Source: Chromera velia (taxonomy: Eukaryota > Sar > Chromeraceae). Taken from it: 29,579 nt of DNA. This document shows, one piece after another, positions 1 to 11,458 of this stretch. The position numbers were made by a program, and so were the translations under genes. The stretch lies in the NCBI GenBank assembly GCA_018398765.1, contig JAHBMJ010001388.1, forward strand, positions 2,034 through 31,612, written 5' to 3'. The notes beneath the pieces are model-generated. The model was not told the DNA's origin, did not search any database, and saw nothing but the letters and a program-made list of their open reading frames with translations. How positions within the stretch are numbered: position 1 is the stretch's first letter; each line of letters starts with the position of its first letter.

Positions 1-96
1 ACTTATCGGAGTTGGGTGGTTGGTATCGAAGCTCCGTGATTCAGGAGTTGCTGTGTGTTTGGCCAAGACATATCCAGTTGTACGTGCACCGTCAAG

Positions 97-1227
97 ATGG
101 ACGAATCGTTTTGGACTGTGAGCCTGTCGCTGATTATCGGCATCTCGGGGTACTTCCTTCAACACTACTACGACCTGCAGCTGCAGAAACGAAGGGATCA
201 GCTGGAGAGAGCTAACAGCCAGCTGAGAGAGTTCTACGGTCCCGTGTATGCCCTTGTGAGTGCGAGCAGGTCATGTTTCTCCACGTTTTTGAAGCATTAC
301 TCCCCCCAGAAAACCAGTGACACAGCAGCCGTCTCTGGGTTGAGGGAGGTGATTGACAGAAACCCCGAAGGAGAGGAAGCCCAAGCCTATCGGCTGTGGA
401 TGAAAGAGATTCTCATGCCCTTTAACCAGAGAGCAAGTGAGCTTCTGGTTTCCAAAGCAGATCTCTTTGACGGTCCCACAATGCCGAATTTCTTCTTGGA
501 GTTTGTGGCTCACACAGCCTCCATGGAGATCGTGATGCGTCGGTGGGAGGCAGGGGACTTTTCGATTCACTTCGCACAGGTCCCCTACCCGAGTGAGATC
601 CATGTGTTCGTCGCCACAGAGTTCAATCGTTTGAAGTTCATTCAAACGAAGCTGCTTGGAACGTCCCTGAACTCAGCGGAATTGAAGGAGCTGGAGGGAC
701 GAATTTCCTCTGCCGTGAAGACCATCGACACGGGCCCCGTGGATCCCCGGAAGAACTTGAAAAAGTTCCAGGAGACGGTGAATGCAGCGACTGCTGCCAT
801 CACGATTGCACAGAATGCAGGAATCAGCTTCCACCTCCCCCCGAATTCTGCAAAGTCCCGAAGTTTCCCCTCCTTCTCCTGGCCGTCATCGAGAGAGAGA
901 GACGGGAAGCGCAGACACACGACCCCTCCCCAGTCCCACCCCGATATCCGGTCCAAGGGCCTGTCTGTTGTGGGAGAGGATTCTGATTCCAGCACAGGGG
1001 GGGAGAAGGGGGAGGGAGAGAGTGTGTTGGGTGAGAACGCAGCAGTAGCAGCTGCCGATGGAGAGGGAGAGGGAGAGGAAGGGGGAGAGGTGGAGGGAGA
1101 GACGGAGAGAGAGGGTGACCGGCCGAAAGGCCAAAATAAACTCGATCGTCTCCTGTCGATGTCTGCAGGGGGGAGGCGGATCTCCAGAGGCTCCACGATG
1201 GAGAGCCTAGAGAGCCTCCCTGAGTGA
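97..1227 (+). CDS. Membrane-anchored protein of unknown function, 376 aa, single exon
   Basis: An uninterrupted reading frame runs from an ATG in a fair start context (AAG before, G after) to TGA. The frame is open upstream to a GTG at 55, but a eukaryotic start is more likely at 97. Residues 6-21 (WTVSLSLIIGISGYFL) form one hydrophobic segment. It is followed by a basic/amphipathic stretch (residues 24-45, LQLQKRRDQLERANSQLREF) that looks like a short coiled coil leading into a YGPVYALVSASRS motif. Residues 50-250 are mostly helical in character. The last ~110 residues are low complexity, first Ser/Pro/Arg-rich, then Gly/Glu-rich (runs such as GEGEGEEGGEVEGE). This arrangement suggests a membrane-tethered protein with a soluble globular domain and a disordered acidic tail. 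I do not recognise a named family with confidence. No intron is needed. It is a real gene by length, non-repetitive N-terminal coding character and contrast with the simple repeats downstream. An upstream exon before position 1 cannot be excluded. Confidence 0.72.
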   Translation: MDESFWTVSLSLIIGISGYFLQHYYDLQLQKRRDQLERANSQLREFYGPVYALVSASRSCFSTFLKHYSPQKTSDTAAVSGLREVIDRNPEGEEAQAYRLWMKEILMPFNQRASELLVSKADLFDGPTMPNFFLEFVAHTASMEIVMRRWEAGDFSIHFAQVPYPSEIHVFVATEFNRLKFIQTKLLGTSLNSAELKELEGRISSAVKTIDTGPVDPRKNLKKFQETVNAATAAITIAQNAGISFHLPPNSAKSRSFPSFSWPSSRERDGKRRHTTPPQSHPDIRSKGLSVVGEDSDSSTGGEKGEGESVLGENAAVAAADGEGEGEEGGEVEGETEREGDRPKGQNKLDRLLSMSAGGRRISRGSTMESLESLPE

Positions 1228-1623
1228 ATGAATGAATGAGCAGTTAGTGAGTGAATCCAGATGCGCTTCCGTTTCTTGAAGGCATGCAGACGTTCCGTTT
1301 CATCGTTCCCGCCTTCCAAAGGGTTTTCTTTCACCACCTGAGTGCGAAGTGGAGCAGGGTCTTCGTTTCGTTCGTCCTTTTCCTTGTGACCTCTTTTTTC
1401 ACAGCAGTGTGTCATGAGAGAGGGGGGGAGAAGGAGCAAAGGAAGGAAGGAAGGGAAAAAGCAGTGGTGAAGCAGTGGAGGGAGGGAGTACATGAAGAAT
1501 AAATAAACAGGGAAGGGGAGGTAGAGGACAAGAGGCGAAAGAAAAATAAAGGAGGGAAGACAGTCAGGCAGAGATACAAAGACGCGTCCAGAGGAAGAGG
1601 CAGAGGAAAGAGTCTGCAAAGAG

Positions 1624-1629
<6 letters not shown>

Positions 1630-1657
<28 letters not shown>
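1630..1657. repeat. (CAGA)n microsatellite
   Basis: About seven uninterrupted copies of CAGA. It lies in the purine-rich flank downstream of the first gene. Confidence 0.9.
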
Positions 1658-2099
1658 GGACGAGAGGCCAGAAAAAAGAAGACATCGAAAGTCAGATGCG
1701 GACAAAGACGCAGGCAGCTTCTTGCGCAATTTTGGTGTGGTGAGTGAAAGACAGACCTGCAGGGAGGGACATGCGAGCCAGCTGTCTGGCTGGCTGGTGT
1801 GTTTTTCCTTTTTTTCGCTTAACTTAATTCTGTACTGTCCGTTCGAGCCTGGTGGTATGGACTGACAGTCGACTAACTGTATTCATTCATGGATGCGTTA
1901 TTCCCTTGTACGGTCGCATAGATGGATGCGGCTTTGGCTTTGGTTCGTTTCTTCATCCTGCATGCGGTTTAGATCGATGAGTGTAAAAGATCGCTCTCGT
2001 GTTGACTGCATAGCGTTTGTCGACAGCTGCATGGAATATTGCGTAGACCATGGAGTTCACTGTGGACAGTCAGTCAGTTGACTGGAAGGGCGACTGTGA

Positions 2100-2155
2100 G
2101 TGAGTGAAGTGAAGTGATTTGATGAGTGAGTGAGTGAGTGAGTGAGTGAGTGAGC
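2100..2155. repeat. (GAGT)n microsatellite
   Basis: GAGT/GTGA tetranucleotide array, imperfect at 2100-2125 and perfect from about 2125 to 2152. Confidence 0.9.
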
Positions 2156-2764
2156 CAGTGTACGACTTGTTGTCTGCCTGAGCGTGTGTGCAGCACCCAT
2201 GTGCCCTCTCATGCGAATCTCTCCGTGTGTATGTGCGTGTGTGTGAATGCACATACATGCAAGTGTGTGCGTCAATTACCTGACGACTGACCGATCTATC
2301 GCTCCACTCGACTCTGGCTGATCTGATGAGATCGGCATGCCGAGGCTCGCTGGTGCCGTGCTGTGTGGCTTCCTTGGGGGGGGCAGGGGGTTTGTCCGAC
2401 CTTTGGGTTTGGCTCTGTGGCTGTACGTAGGTGCGGCAGTTGGCAGGATGCGAAACCGAAGGGTAGACCGCTTGTAGAGTAGGAGAAACAGAGAAAGAAA
2501 AGGAGCTTGGTTTCAAAACCAGTAACGAAGGAGGATGTAACGTAGGAAAAGTGCAAGAGGGAGAAGTACCGTATCGATCGAAAATTCTGTCTCTCTGTCG
2601 GTCTGTCTGTCTGTCTGTCTGTGCTTATCTCTCCTTTGTTTGACTTGTTTCTTGGTTGTCTTCGCGCTGCGACGTCATCGTTGCGACCGGAGATGAAGGT
2701 GTCTGAGAGAGTGGCCCTGTTCCGCAAGCAACCAGTATGCGTGTGCACGTTTTTGTGTCTTTTC

Positions 2765-2770
2765 TGTCGT

Positions 2771-2835
<65 letters not shown>

Positions 2836-2876
2836 CTGTCTTTCTGTCTTTCTGTCTGTCTGTCTGTCTGTCTTTC

Positions 2877-2910
<34 letters not shown>

Positions 2911-2932
2911 CCCCCCCCCCTCTCGATCTTGT
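2765..2932. repeat. Compound pyrimidine microsatellite (TTTC)n-(TC)n-(TCTG)n-(TTTC)n-(C)n
   Basis: An almost uninterrupted pyrimidine tract about 165 bp long. It is built from TTTC repeats, a TC run, TGTCTGTC repeats, a second TTTC run and a terminal ten-C run at about 2911-2920. Such tracts can form triplex DNA. The open frames that cross it are repeat artefacts. Confidence 0.92.
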
Positions 2933-3560
2933 CGACTCTCTGTTTCTTTCTATTTGTCTCTCTTCGGTTCTTCATCAGCTTACGAAACTTTTTTGCATTG
3001 AAAAGAGCGAGCAGTGACGTTGCTCGGGATGCAGAATTTCGTGCTTGCTTACTGAGGGTGCTCGTGTATGTTGTCTCAGTGCCAGCGACTGTCCTCCCTC
3101 CGTCCGAATTCTCGGTCGACTCTCTTGGTGATTTGATTGTTTGATTTTGAGGAGACGGTGCGAAGCTTATTGGGGAGAAGCCAGAGGGAAGACCAGAAGG
3201 AGGAGAAGGGATGAGACAACCATTGAGCGACTGAACGTACATGGTATACTCTCAAAATCTATGGACCCTAGTATGGACCTGTGTTTCTCCGTCGTGAGTA
3301 ACGTACATAGTCCATGTAAGAGTTACTTTTTTAAAAAAATAATCAGATTTTTTCAGATATGTTAAGTCTAGTGTTTTTTTTTTTTTGATTGATTGATTGA
3401 TATGTTCCGCCCTAGGGCCTTCCCGCTATGTCAAGTTTTATGTTAAGTTACTGTACTAGCTAGAAGTCACTTCAACATTTTTTGGAAGTTACGGTCTAGG
3501 TTACGGTAGTAAAAGTAAACGTAGGGTTTTCACTTTTCAGATATAAGAACGTGGGCTAAA

Positions 3561-3580
3561 GGATAGGATAGGATAGGATT
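3561..3580 (-). repeat. Pentanucleotide tail (TCCTA)n at the LINE 3' end
   Basis: On the + strand GGATA is repeated four times. On the LINE's own strand this reads as TCCTA repeats directly after the last element-like sequence. Several non-LTR clades end in short tandem repeats instead of poly-A, so this probably marks the 3' terminus. Confidence 0.6.
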
Positions 3581-4188
3581 AATGTCTGGAGGATTAGCCT
3601 CCTGCCCCAATGCCGAGCGCTCGATGTGTGGCGTCCAGGAAAAGCGCATACACGCGTCGGACCTTCCTGGCCGGCCCGCACAGGCCAAAAAGACCTATGC
3701 CGCAAACTGTTTACGTGATAATCAATCAATTACTATTAATCGCATGCGAAAGACTGCAATCAATCAACTCTCACTGACGATGCTGCGGTTTGCCGATCAC
3801 CCTGGCGGAGCTCAAACAGGCTTCAAACGGAGGCATCTCAAAACAAATGGTCGATCGATTAGAGGCCAATCTCATTACTTCCCAGTCACTCAACCCTTTG
3901 GTTTCTCCCTCTTCCTTTGCTTGCTTCATTAATTTGCTGCCATATTGCTGAATACTGTGCCTATCTTTTGTTTCTTTCCTTTTCATTTGACTAAAGGATT
4001 TGGTGGGCTTGGTCCGGCTGGATACTTGATACATCTTGCAGGCTGCATACATTTCTCTTGCGGTATTCTTTTACGGCAGCTCATTTTGTGACAACATCCT
4101 TCAAAAACTTGTCGATGATTCCATCTGTCTCACTTAAAAGAAAAGAAAACAAGGCAAGCCTTTCTGTCTTCCTGTTTGTCCTCTCTCC

Positions 4189-7100
4189 CTATTTTGGCTT
4201 TCCTGGTGCTCTTTCCCCCCTCCCTTCATTCCATATGTCTGAAAGAGCCTGCAAGCACACAGCCCTCTCGGCATCATGCAAGGGACACTCGGTCAAAACG
4301 TGTACTTCGTCTTCAACCACCTGGATGCCAAGAAGATCAGAGCAAACAATGCATTTTCTGTCGTGCAGCGGGGTCCCCCTCCCTCCATCAAGAGAGAATT
4401 TCCCCTTATTGACCTTAAGGCTCCTCTCTCCCACCCTGAATGCTGCTCTTCTTCTGTGGACTGACCAGGGTGCAACCTTTCTGTAGCACACAAGGGTCCG
4501 CCCGATGCTTTCTCTCTCAATTGAGAGACCGTTTTCTCTGCTTCTTTTATCTGTCTGTTTACTGTGCAGCCACAAGTTTAAGCGGTTTCCGTTTGATATT
4601 ACAGTGTGAATCGGATGTATCAGTGATCTTTCCTGCAGTTCTTTTCTCTCGTTTTCTTTTCTCTTTTGCATTGTGCTCTCTATTCTTTCCATAAAGACTT
4701 TGTTCTTTCTTTTTGCCACCGATTCTCTCTGTAGTGCGCTAACTCATCTTACTATCTGGTCTCTCTGTTCAAATGCCGGCTATCTTCCTGCTGCTTCTGG
4801 CTCTTTCCTGATACAAAAAGGGTTGCTTCGTCTGTATGGAAAAAGAGTTTGAACACATTTCTTCAAATAAGGAAAAAAGTGAAAAGGATATTGTCTTCCC
4901 CCCTTCAAATCACTCTCCACCCCCTCCTGAATTGATTTGGCAAGCGCATGGCCTGTTGGTATATTTCTTGCTTTCTTTAGAACTTTTTGTGCCCACAACA
5001 GCGTTCTCTGAGCTACAACTAAGTCAATGGGGAGCAAGCCTGCCTCCAAAAAGGTTGTGTGTATGCTTTCTTTCTCTCTCAACTGGAAAACCCATCGAAT
5101 AAACCTCCTCTGCAATCGATCGAAGTCTGCCAAAGACTCCTGCAAATGTGAATGCACTTCACAGCCATACAGCCATACGGCACACACTGTCTGTTTGAAC
5201 CAATGGAAGCAAGTGGCTGGGGGAATCTCTCCTGCTGATGTGATCTTACTTTTCAGTACAAAAAAGAGTCTTTCTGCTTTCACTGTTCTTTCTCTCATCA
5301 TTGCATCTACTGAGCAATCTTCTGTCAACAACAAACCAAGATATGGGTATTCCTTTGCCTGTTCTAACTCTTTCCCTCCCAAAATAAAAGATTTCTTTCT
5401 TCCCCTTTCCCTTTCTAACCAGCAGAACTTAACGAACCTTGATTTATCTGACAAAAGAAGTCTGAGGGGCTCTACGTATTCCTCGAGAGCTCTTAGCAAT
5501 CTTTCCATCTCCCTTGCTTCCGTTGACTTCAGGTAGGTATCCTCTGCGAAGAGGCCGATGGGGAAGTCTTCCTCCGACCCGTCTACGTCTTTCTGGAGCT
5601 TTGGCCTCCTCCCTGTCAGCCTTGCTCTCTTCTTAATCTCTTCTGGCATATCGTTAATATATGTAGAAAACAAAGAAGGACCGGCCGGCCCGCCTTGCTT
5701 TGACCCTTTGCTTTCTCTAAACCACCAGTCCGTTCCCCTCACCCTTGCCCTGATGTTCTGGAGAGATGCGGCCACCCACTTGATGGTCTCTTCTAACACT
5801 CCATGCTTAAGTTTCTCAGTTAAACTTCCATCATCCGATGACTTGCTTCATCAAACGTGCTCGTAAAATCAATGAAAGAAATATACAGACACTCAAAACG
5901 TGCAATCGATTGAAGCAAAAGAAAAATAGTATTCAGAGTCCCCACCCCCTTCCTATATGTAAACTGTACTTCATTCTTTTTCCCGCTCCCCTCTTTCTCT
6001 ACCGTATCTCTGATCCCCAGTTCTCCTCACTTTACATCTGCAGAATCCAAGTGAATTAGTCTGTGTCCTTTCTGCACGTTTTACGGTTTTCCTGGCTTCG
6101 GGACAGCAGCAATCACTAGATCATTCCATCCCTCTGGCCACTATACAAAGCAAGCACACACATTCAGCAAGCAGTTGTAGCAGTCAACCACCGACTTTAA
6201 CTTTGCCATGACCCCTAAGACGCCTGGGGGCATTCCGTTTTCCCTGCTGCCTTCTTTAGATTTCCTGTTTTCTTCATCTAGTCTCTTATACTGTCTGTTC
6301 TTATCCTCCATTCTTTTGCCTCTGTGAGAGCCTCAAAAGTCTTGCATAAGCTGGTCACCCTCACTTTTACTACCTTTCCTGACTTTTTGTCTGTAAAGGT
6401 GAGTTGCTCGTCCTCTTCCCGTGTTTCCTCCTCGCTCTTCTTCCATTATTCTGCCCATCCCTTTGCCTTCTCATCCTCTGTCAGTGCATTTTCCTTTCTG
6501 ACCTCTTTTTTTTTGCCTAGCTTGTTCCAGATCTTCTATGCTCCTCCTGGCTCTCTGATCTCTTTCTTTCTCTCTTCAATTCTTTTGTATTTCTGTCTTG
6601 CTGCTTCTTTTCGCATGGTCTTTCTTCTCTCCTTACTTCCTATATGTAGCTCTTTTTTTGCTTCTCTGAATTCATTCTCAGCTTCCTCACTTTTTTTTTT
6701 TTCAAGTTTTTTTCTGCTTTGTCTCACTTTCTCTCCCACTCTCGACTCAGTCTTTTTCACTTCCTTCAGATTTCTTCTTATGATAATCTCTGGGCTGTCT
6801 CCTTCTTTTACTTTTATTCCTCTTCGAAATTTCTTTTCTTTCTTTGCTGCTCATTTGTATTCTCTCTCCACTGTATCGTGCAGCTGTCTGTAGAGCCTGT
6901 CTAAGCTTTCTTTCGTCACTCTTACTCCTTTTGCTACATTTATCATCTTGTCGAATTCCTTTTCTATTCCTTCTTTCTCCAGACTTTCCTGCAAGCTATC
7001 TAAAAACTTCTTTTCCACCCTTTCTGACAGAGGTCCCCACCATCGTTTCTTTATCTGATCCCTTTCTGGGAGCTCTTTTTCCATTTTCTTGACTCTCTCT

Positions 7101-8170
7101 TTTCCTTTCCTTCCATTTTCGCTTCTTGGAAATCATAGGTAAAGCCACAGGGCAGCGTGATCGGTGGTGATTGAGTGAACATGTCTTACTAAAAAGTCTT
7201 GAACTCTCAACAAAAGTTCGGGGGACACACATACATAATCATTCACCGCCCATGCATCCCGCCCCAATGCAGAAAAAGTAAACGAATCATCAAATGCAAA
7301 CGACTTTACCCCCCCATCCTCTGCGACCTTACACTCTCGCAGCCCATTGATCGGGACAATCTCTGTTTCTTCGCAGAAAGAGATCATCCTTTTTCCTTTC
7401 CAGTTTACCACCCTGTCTTTTGACAGTCACTGTCTCGTTGGTCTGAAACTTTAAGGCGTCTCTTCTTTTTCTCACATCTCCCCCCTCACCTCCTCCCCCG
7501 CGTTCTCTCCAAACGTGAGTCTTGGCGCTTCGCTGCCAATCCTTGCATTGAAGTCTCCCCCTACACAGACTGTCCATCTCCTTCCTTCTCCCTCCCTACG
7601 TTTCTCTTCCAAACGGTCTTTCAAATCTGTGAGGAATGTGTTGTCCACATATGTAAAATCTGCACACGGGTCGTAAACCCCACACAAAAAAGGCGTGTTC
7701 AAGTCAGGGTGTCATACTATCGCTGCGGTATTGCTCAGTCGTTCCTCTTCCCATCCCGCACTTCTTGCCCTACGGCTAAAAAGAACGGCTACCCCCCCCG
7801 TGCTGATCGATGTTTCCCCCTTTTTCAAAATCAACGGAAAGTTCTTGCCTTCTTTCTTTCCCTTGGCTGTCCTGCACTCCTTCAGTGATGAACAACTTTC
7901 AGGCAGAAAAAGGATGTCTGCTGCCTCAAACTCGCTTTCAAACTCTTCGGAGCATAAACAAGGCTGCAACCCTCTCTGTCCCCCTTTGCAGTTCAGCCAG
8001 GCTACCCACATTACTTCTTCCTTTTTTCTTTTTTCCATTTCATTTTTGGACTCAGAGGAGAGAGACAGCTGAACGTTTGCTTGGAAGTCGCTTTCTGACG
8101 GAGTGTGTGACGAGATTCTATCTGATTCAGTCCCTTCCCTTTCCCCTTCCCCTTCCTTTCTCTTTTCCAT
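4189..8170 (-). pseudogene. LINE ORF2: AP endonuclease + reverse transcriptase + zinc knuckle, broken
   Basis: Minus-strand fragments in several frames add up to one ORF2. Endonuclease: VAWLNCKGGQRG with the catalytic Asn (about 8055), FLPES with the catalytic Glu, STGGVAVLFSRR, then GDFNARIG (about 7530), AVNDYVCVSPELL and TTDHAALWL (7133-7411), matching the N, E, DxN, D and (S/T)DH positions of the exonuclease-endonuclease-phosphatase fold. Reverse transcriptase: a fingers motif TYRKGVGTLNTIF (about 5960), motif A FIDFTSTFDEA (about 5865), motif B GSKQGGPAGPSLFSTYIND (about 5690) and motif C FAEDTYL (about 5540). A thumb-like region with YPYLGLLL follows. C-terminus: a CxxC...H...C knuckle (CIVCSDLLG, then HVLTECPLH) near 4250-4330. 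Stops and frameshifts fall in the endonuclease (about 7412-7472), the linker and the RT N-terminus, so no full product can be made. Confidence 0.88.
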
Positions 8171-8415
8171 CCCCCCATGCCGATCCCCCTCACCTCCCCT
8201 CCCTTCTTCCCCAGAAGATCGCCCGGAAGACTGTCTGGTGCCTTGCTGATAATCTTGGCTCGTGTCATGCGTGTCTATCCTCCCGTTTTCTGCTCCTCTA
8301 CCTCTCTGGTAAGCCCTGCATAAAGGGGGAGGGGGGGATAAAAGTGTGAGTTCGGGTTTATATATTATGTTAGCAAACGAGTGACCTCCACCCTTCCCGT
8401 CTCCACTTACCGGGC

Positions 8416-10156
8416 TTAGAGAGGCCTTAAATTTGGAAAGTCCTCTGGCCTTTCCGTCCCCCCCTCCCCCACCAGGCCGGGTTTGGGTTGTTCCTTCATC
8501 CTTCCTCCTGCTCCGAGGGGGTCAGCCTCAATGGTTTGAAGAATAGACGCAGGTACATGGGGTGCCATGCTTTTTTGAGTAATGAGTATAAGGTTGGACG
8601 TACATTCGTCCATCTGCGTTGTTTCCAGCACCTCTGATCCACAATCTTCCTCATCCCCCAAGGCTTCAAATCTGTTTTTTGATCGGAAGTCTGGCGCTGC
8701 GGAGGAGCTCGATCTTCTTGCCCCAGCGCCGTCACTATCCCTGTCCGTCTCCTCATCATCCCAGGTTCGTCTCAGATATTCCCCCTACCTGCGCATCTCT
8801 ATCATTCTTACCGCCTTCCTTACAAACAGTTCTTCCATCTCTTTTCTCATTCTTGTACTCAACTCATTTCTTAACATAAGAATATTAAATTTTTCTTTCC
8901 ATTCTCTGATGCACTCCTGTTTTTCTCTCAGCTGCGCAGTTAATCTTTCTTTGTTTCCTTCCAATTGTACCAACCGTGAGAGCATGTTATGGGAGGAAAG
9001 CGTGCTCTCCTCCACTCTTCTTCTGCTTCCCCCCTCTTTCTTTCTTCTCACTTTCCCTCCTCAGAGGGTGCGTGTGCACCCCCCTTAAAGTTCAGCTTCC
9101 TTTTTCCCTCTCCGTCTCTGTCTCTCTTCCTTTCCCTGCCAGTGAACACCTTTTTAGGAGTCTGGGAAATCGGGTCACGTGGAATGCGATCGTCTTCTGT
9201 GCCATTCATGAGTTTATCTCTGTTTCTGGGAGGAGGAACGCCGGGCAGCACTGGCTGGGGCTGCTTAAAAACTTTTAAGCGGGATGCCAAGGCGGCATAG
9301 GGCTGCTCGTGCCTCCTCCGCCTTGTCTTCTGGTGCTGCTGTGTCGTTCAGAACACTCTCTGCCCACTTTCGTATGGCCCACTCTCTCTGTTCCTTCGTT
9401 CAAGAGACAACACACCTGAGCTCTTTCTTTATTCTGTGTCTGGGGAGCATATACGCCCTCTCCTCATTGAAAAGAGAGTCGAAACGCTCTGCCTCCTTCT
9501 CAATATGGAAGACCACTGTCATGGTTCCCTCCCAGGCTTGGTGAGACTTGAAACGGACGGACTTTGCGGAGTCAAAGACTTCCTGTATAAAAACGGCTGC
9601 CTTATCCTTTCCGTCTCCTCGGTTCCCTTCCGTGTCTAGGACGGCTGCATATGCGAATCCCTTCAAGTCTTCGTACACGTCTGCTCAGTTGAGACAGAGG
9701 CCAAGAATCACTCAGATTCTCAGTCTCTTCTTCCTCTGCCAGGCTGGCGGTGCCTTGCTTGATCAGAGCCTTGAGTTCTGCAATCTCCTGGTCGTGACGG
9801 TGGAGGTGATCGAAGATCAACAAGGCCTGCTCCTCCTATCTCTCCATACGGAGATATAGAGGCGCGAGCTTCTTATTAAGCTTCCGGTCAATGATTTCGA
9901 CCATCTCCTCTTTCACTGCAGCAAACTCCGCTCTGAAGCTCTGCCTGATCGCTCGGATCTCTTATTTGAGTGATATCGAAGACTTTCTCTTCTCTGCCTC
10001 TTCATCTTCTTTGCGGAGACCTGGGAACTCCTCATCATCATCATCCCCCTGATCTGACTCGATGGGAGATGGTGGTTGAGATGGACTAGGGAAATAGTTG
10101 CCCTGCGGCATATGAATGAGGGGATGCGAGGAGGAGAGACGGCAACGGTTTCGCAC
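8416..10156 (-). pseudogene. LINE ORF1-like region, broken
   Basis: Upstream of the endonuclease on the same strand lie several charged fragments in different frames. They include an Asp/Glu-rich N-terminal part (10156-9962, with SDQGDDDDEEFPGLRKEDEE), a coiled-coil-like part (9823-9602, DHLHRHDQEIAELKALIKQG), a compact part that could be an RNA-binding fold (9678-9400, ending EGTMTVVFHIEKEAERFDSL), a basic linker (9290-9048) and a second coiled coil (9051-8785, VQLEGNKERLTAQLREKQE). Coiled coil plus basic nucleic-acid-binding region is typical of ORF1 proteins of non-LTR elements. Position and strand relative to ORF2 support this. The family is not recognisable from sequence alone, and the frame is interrupted several times. 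Confidence 0.6.
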
Positions 10157-10290
10157 TCAGAATCAGTGACTCGTTCTCCGTTGTTTGTTTATCTTTTTGA
10201 ACCAGGTTTGGATTATCCCCAATCTCGAAGTGGACTTACAGCAGGCACGAGGAGAACAGCAGACACGAGGAAAAAAAGATTTTCATAAAT

Positions 10291-10940
10291 CATCTGATTA
10301 TCATCATCATGTTGATATGCATAAGTTTTAAAAATGATCGATCAAACTTCATCGTAGAGAATCTCTGATTTTAAATCCCAATCAGCGCTACCAAGTACTT
10401 TTCAGCAGCTTCTATTGTCGTTAATTCTATGCATCTTGAATGACCCATTCTATGAAATGACAGTGAAAACACACGTAGAGTCTAGGGAAAAAGATACACG
10501 CTCAAACATTCAAGTTGTATTACTCTTATAATTAATACATTGCAAAATGCGATTTCAAATGAATCAAATTTTACCAGTGGGTGTCATTCATGCATGGGAA
10601 AAGGTGACTAAAAGAGCTAGTCACTAGGCAGCCTAGGCTACTCTACTTTGTTTGGACTAATTGCAAGCTTGCTGCGATCCCCGTTTAAATCGGTAACGAT
10701 TGCTTCAACCTTGTTCCCATTTCATCCACCCACTCTTCATGTCTGTCACTTGCCTCCAGCTTGCTGTTTCATAATCGACTGTCGGATCTGCACGGAGAGG
10801 GAGCAAAGAGACAAAAAGATAGACAAAAATACAGAAAAGAACCGATTGACCGTGTCGTTTTGCTTAGACACATTGCCAGAAAGCAGACTGGGACAAAGAT
10901 CCACCCTTTCATCCGCGTTTCTTCTTAATGCGGGGACAGG
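10291..10940. other. AT-rich intergenic spacer
   Basis: Sequence between the LINE 5' end and the last dnajc2 exon. 10291-10600 is AT-rich with no coding character, and I see no gene or RNA gene in it. The 3' UTR and poly-A signal of the minus-strand dnajc2 gene should lie in its right part. Confidence 0.5.
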
Positions 10941-11045
10941 CTATACGTTTCTTTCTTTTCTCACCTTCTCGGACAAATAACAGACTACATGACTTCTTTC
11001 AGACAAACAGACCACACACACAAACACACACACACACAGACACAC

Positions 11046-11083
<38 letters not shown>

Positions 11084-11420
11084 AACGCCAAAGAGATCGC
11101 ACGCACAACTTGTCGCAAAACAGAACCAAGGCAGAGCAACACACAGTTCAGGCGGGCACACAAGCAACAGACAACACAGACCTCCTTGAACCGTGCTACG
11201 CACTCCTTTTTGCTCTTTCCAGGAACCTCGCCCGAAATTGCTGCACATGAGACGTGAGTGAACGTGGAGGTGTGAGGAGACTGACGGAGAGAGGCAGTCA
11301 GAAAGAAAAACCTTATGAATGAAGCGTGATACGCACCTTCGAGACGTCACTGACTGAAGCGTTGTCTCTCTCTCTCTCTCATACACACACACACACACAC
11401 ACACACAGAGAGAGAGACAC

Positions 11421-11458
<38 letters not shown>

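Larger units (their letters stand above)
1228..3560. other. Gene-poor flank rich in simple repeats
   Basis: I find no convincing gene here. Long open frames exist on both strands, but their products are runs of Ser/Leu/Phe/Cys or Arg/Glu/Lys created by microsatellites. The stretch just after the first gene is strongly purine-rich on the + strand (1410-1700) and becomes pyrimidine-rich after 2580. It probably holds the 3' UTR and terminator of the gene at 97-1227, plus intergenic sequence. From 3300 the sequence is AT-rich, with a T run at about 3375-3387 followed by (GATT)n. Confidence 0.6.
3561..10290 (-). mobile_element. Decayed non-LTR retrotransposon (LINE) with ORF1 and endonuclease/RT ORF2
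   Basis: Reading the minus strand from about 10290 to 3561, the order is: an ORF1-like region (10156-8416), an AP-type endonuclease (about 8120-7133), a charged linker (7084-6536), a reverse transcriptase (about 6000-4780) and a C-terminal Cys/His knuckle (4719-4189). The element ends in a short tandem repeat (3580-3561). This is the standard layout of an ORF1/ORF2 non-LTR element. Both ORFs are broken by several stops and frameshifts, so the copy is dead. No LTRs are seen. The exact 5' end is uncertain: the last recognisable ORF1 sequence is at 10156 and I could not identify a target-site duplication. The 3' end could alternatively lie near 3373, where the minus strand shows (TCAA)n followed by a poly-A run. 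Clade assignment needs a phylogeny. Confidence 0.85.

Noticed and set aside
642..1685. Long minus-strand open frame opposite the 3' half of the first gene
   Set aside because: It is antisense to a better supported gene. Its product is Ser/Leu/Pro-rich low complexity and it runs into a CAGA microsatellite.
2621..3242. Several overlapping open frames of 60-205 codons on both strands
   Set aside because: Their sequences are translations of (TTTC)n, (TC)n and (TCTG)n repeats, with no non-repetitive conserved part.
4058..5866. Plus-strand open frames over the LINE
   Set aside because: They are shadows of the minus-strand reverse transcriptase, which shows the family motifs.
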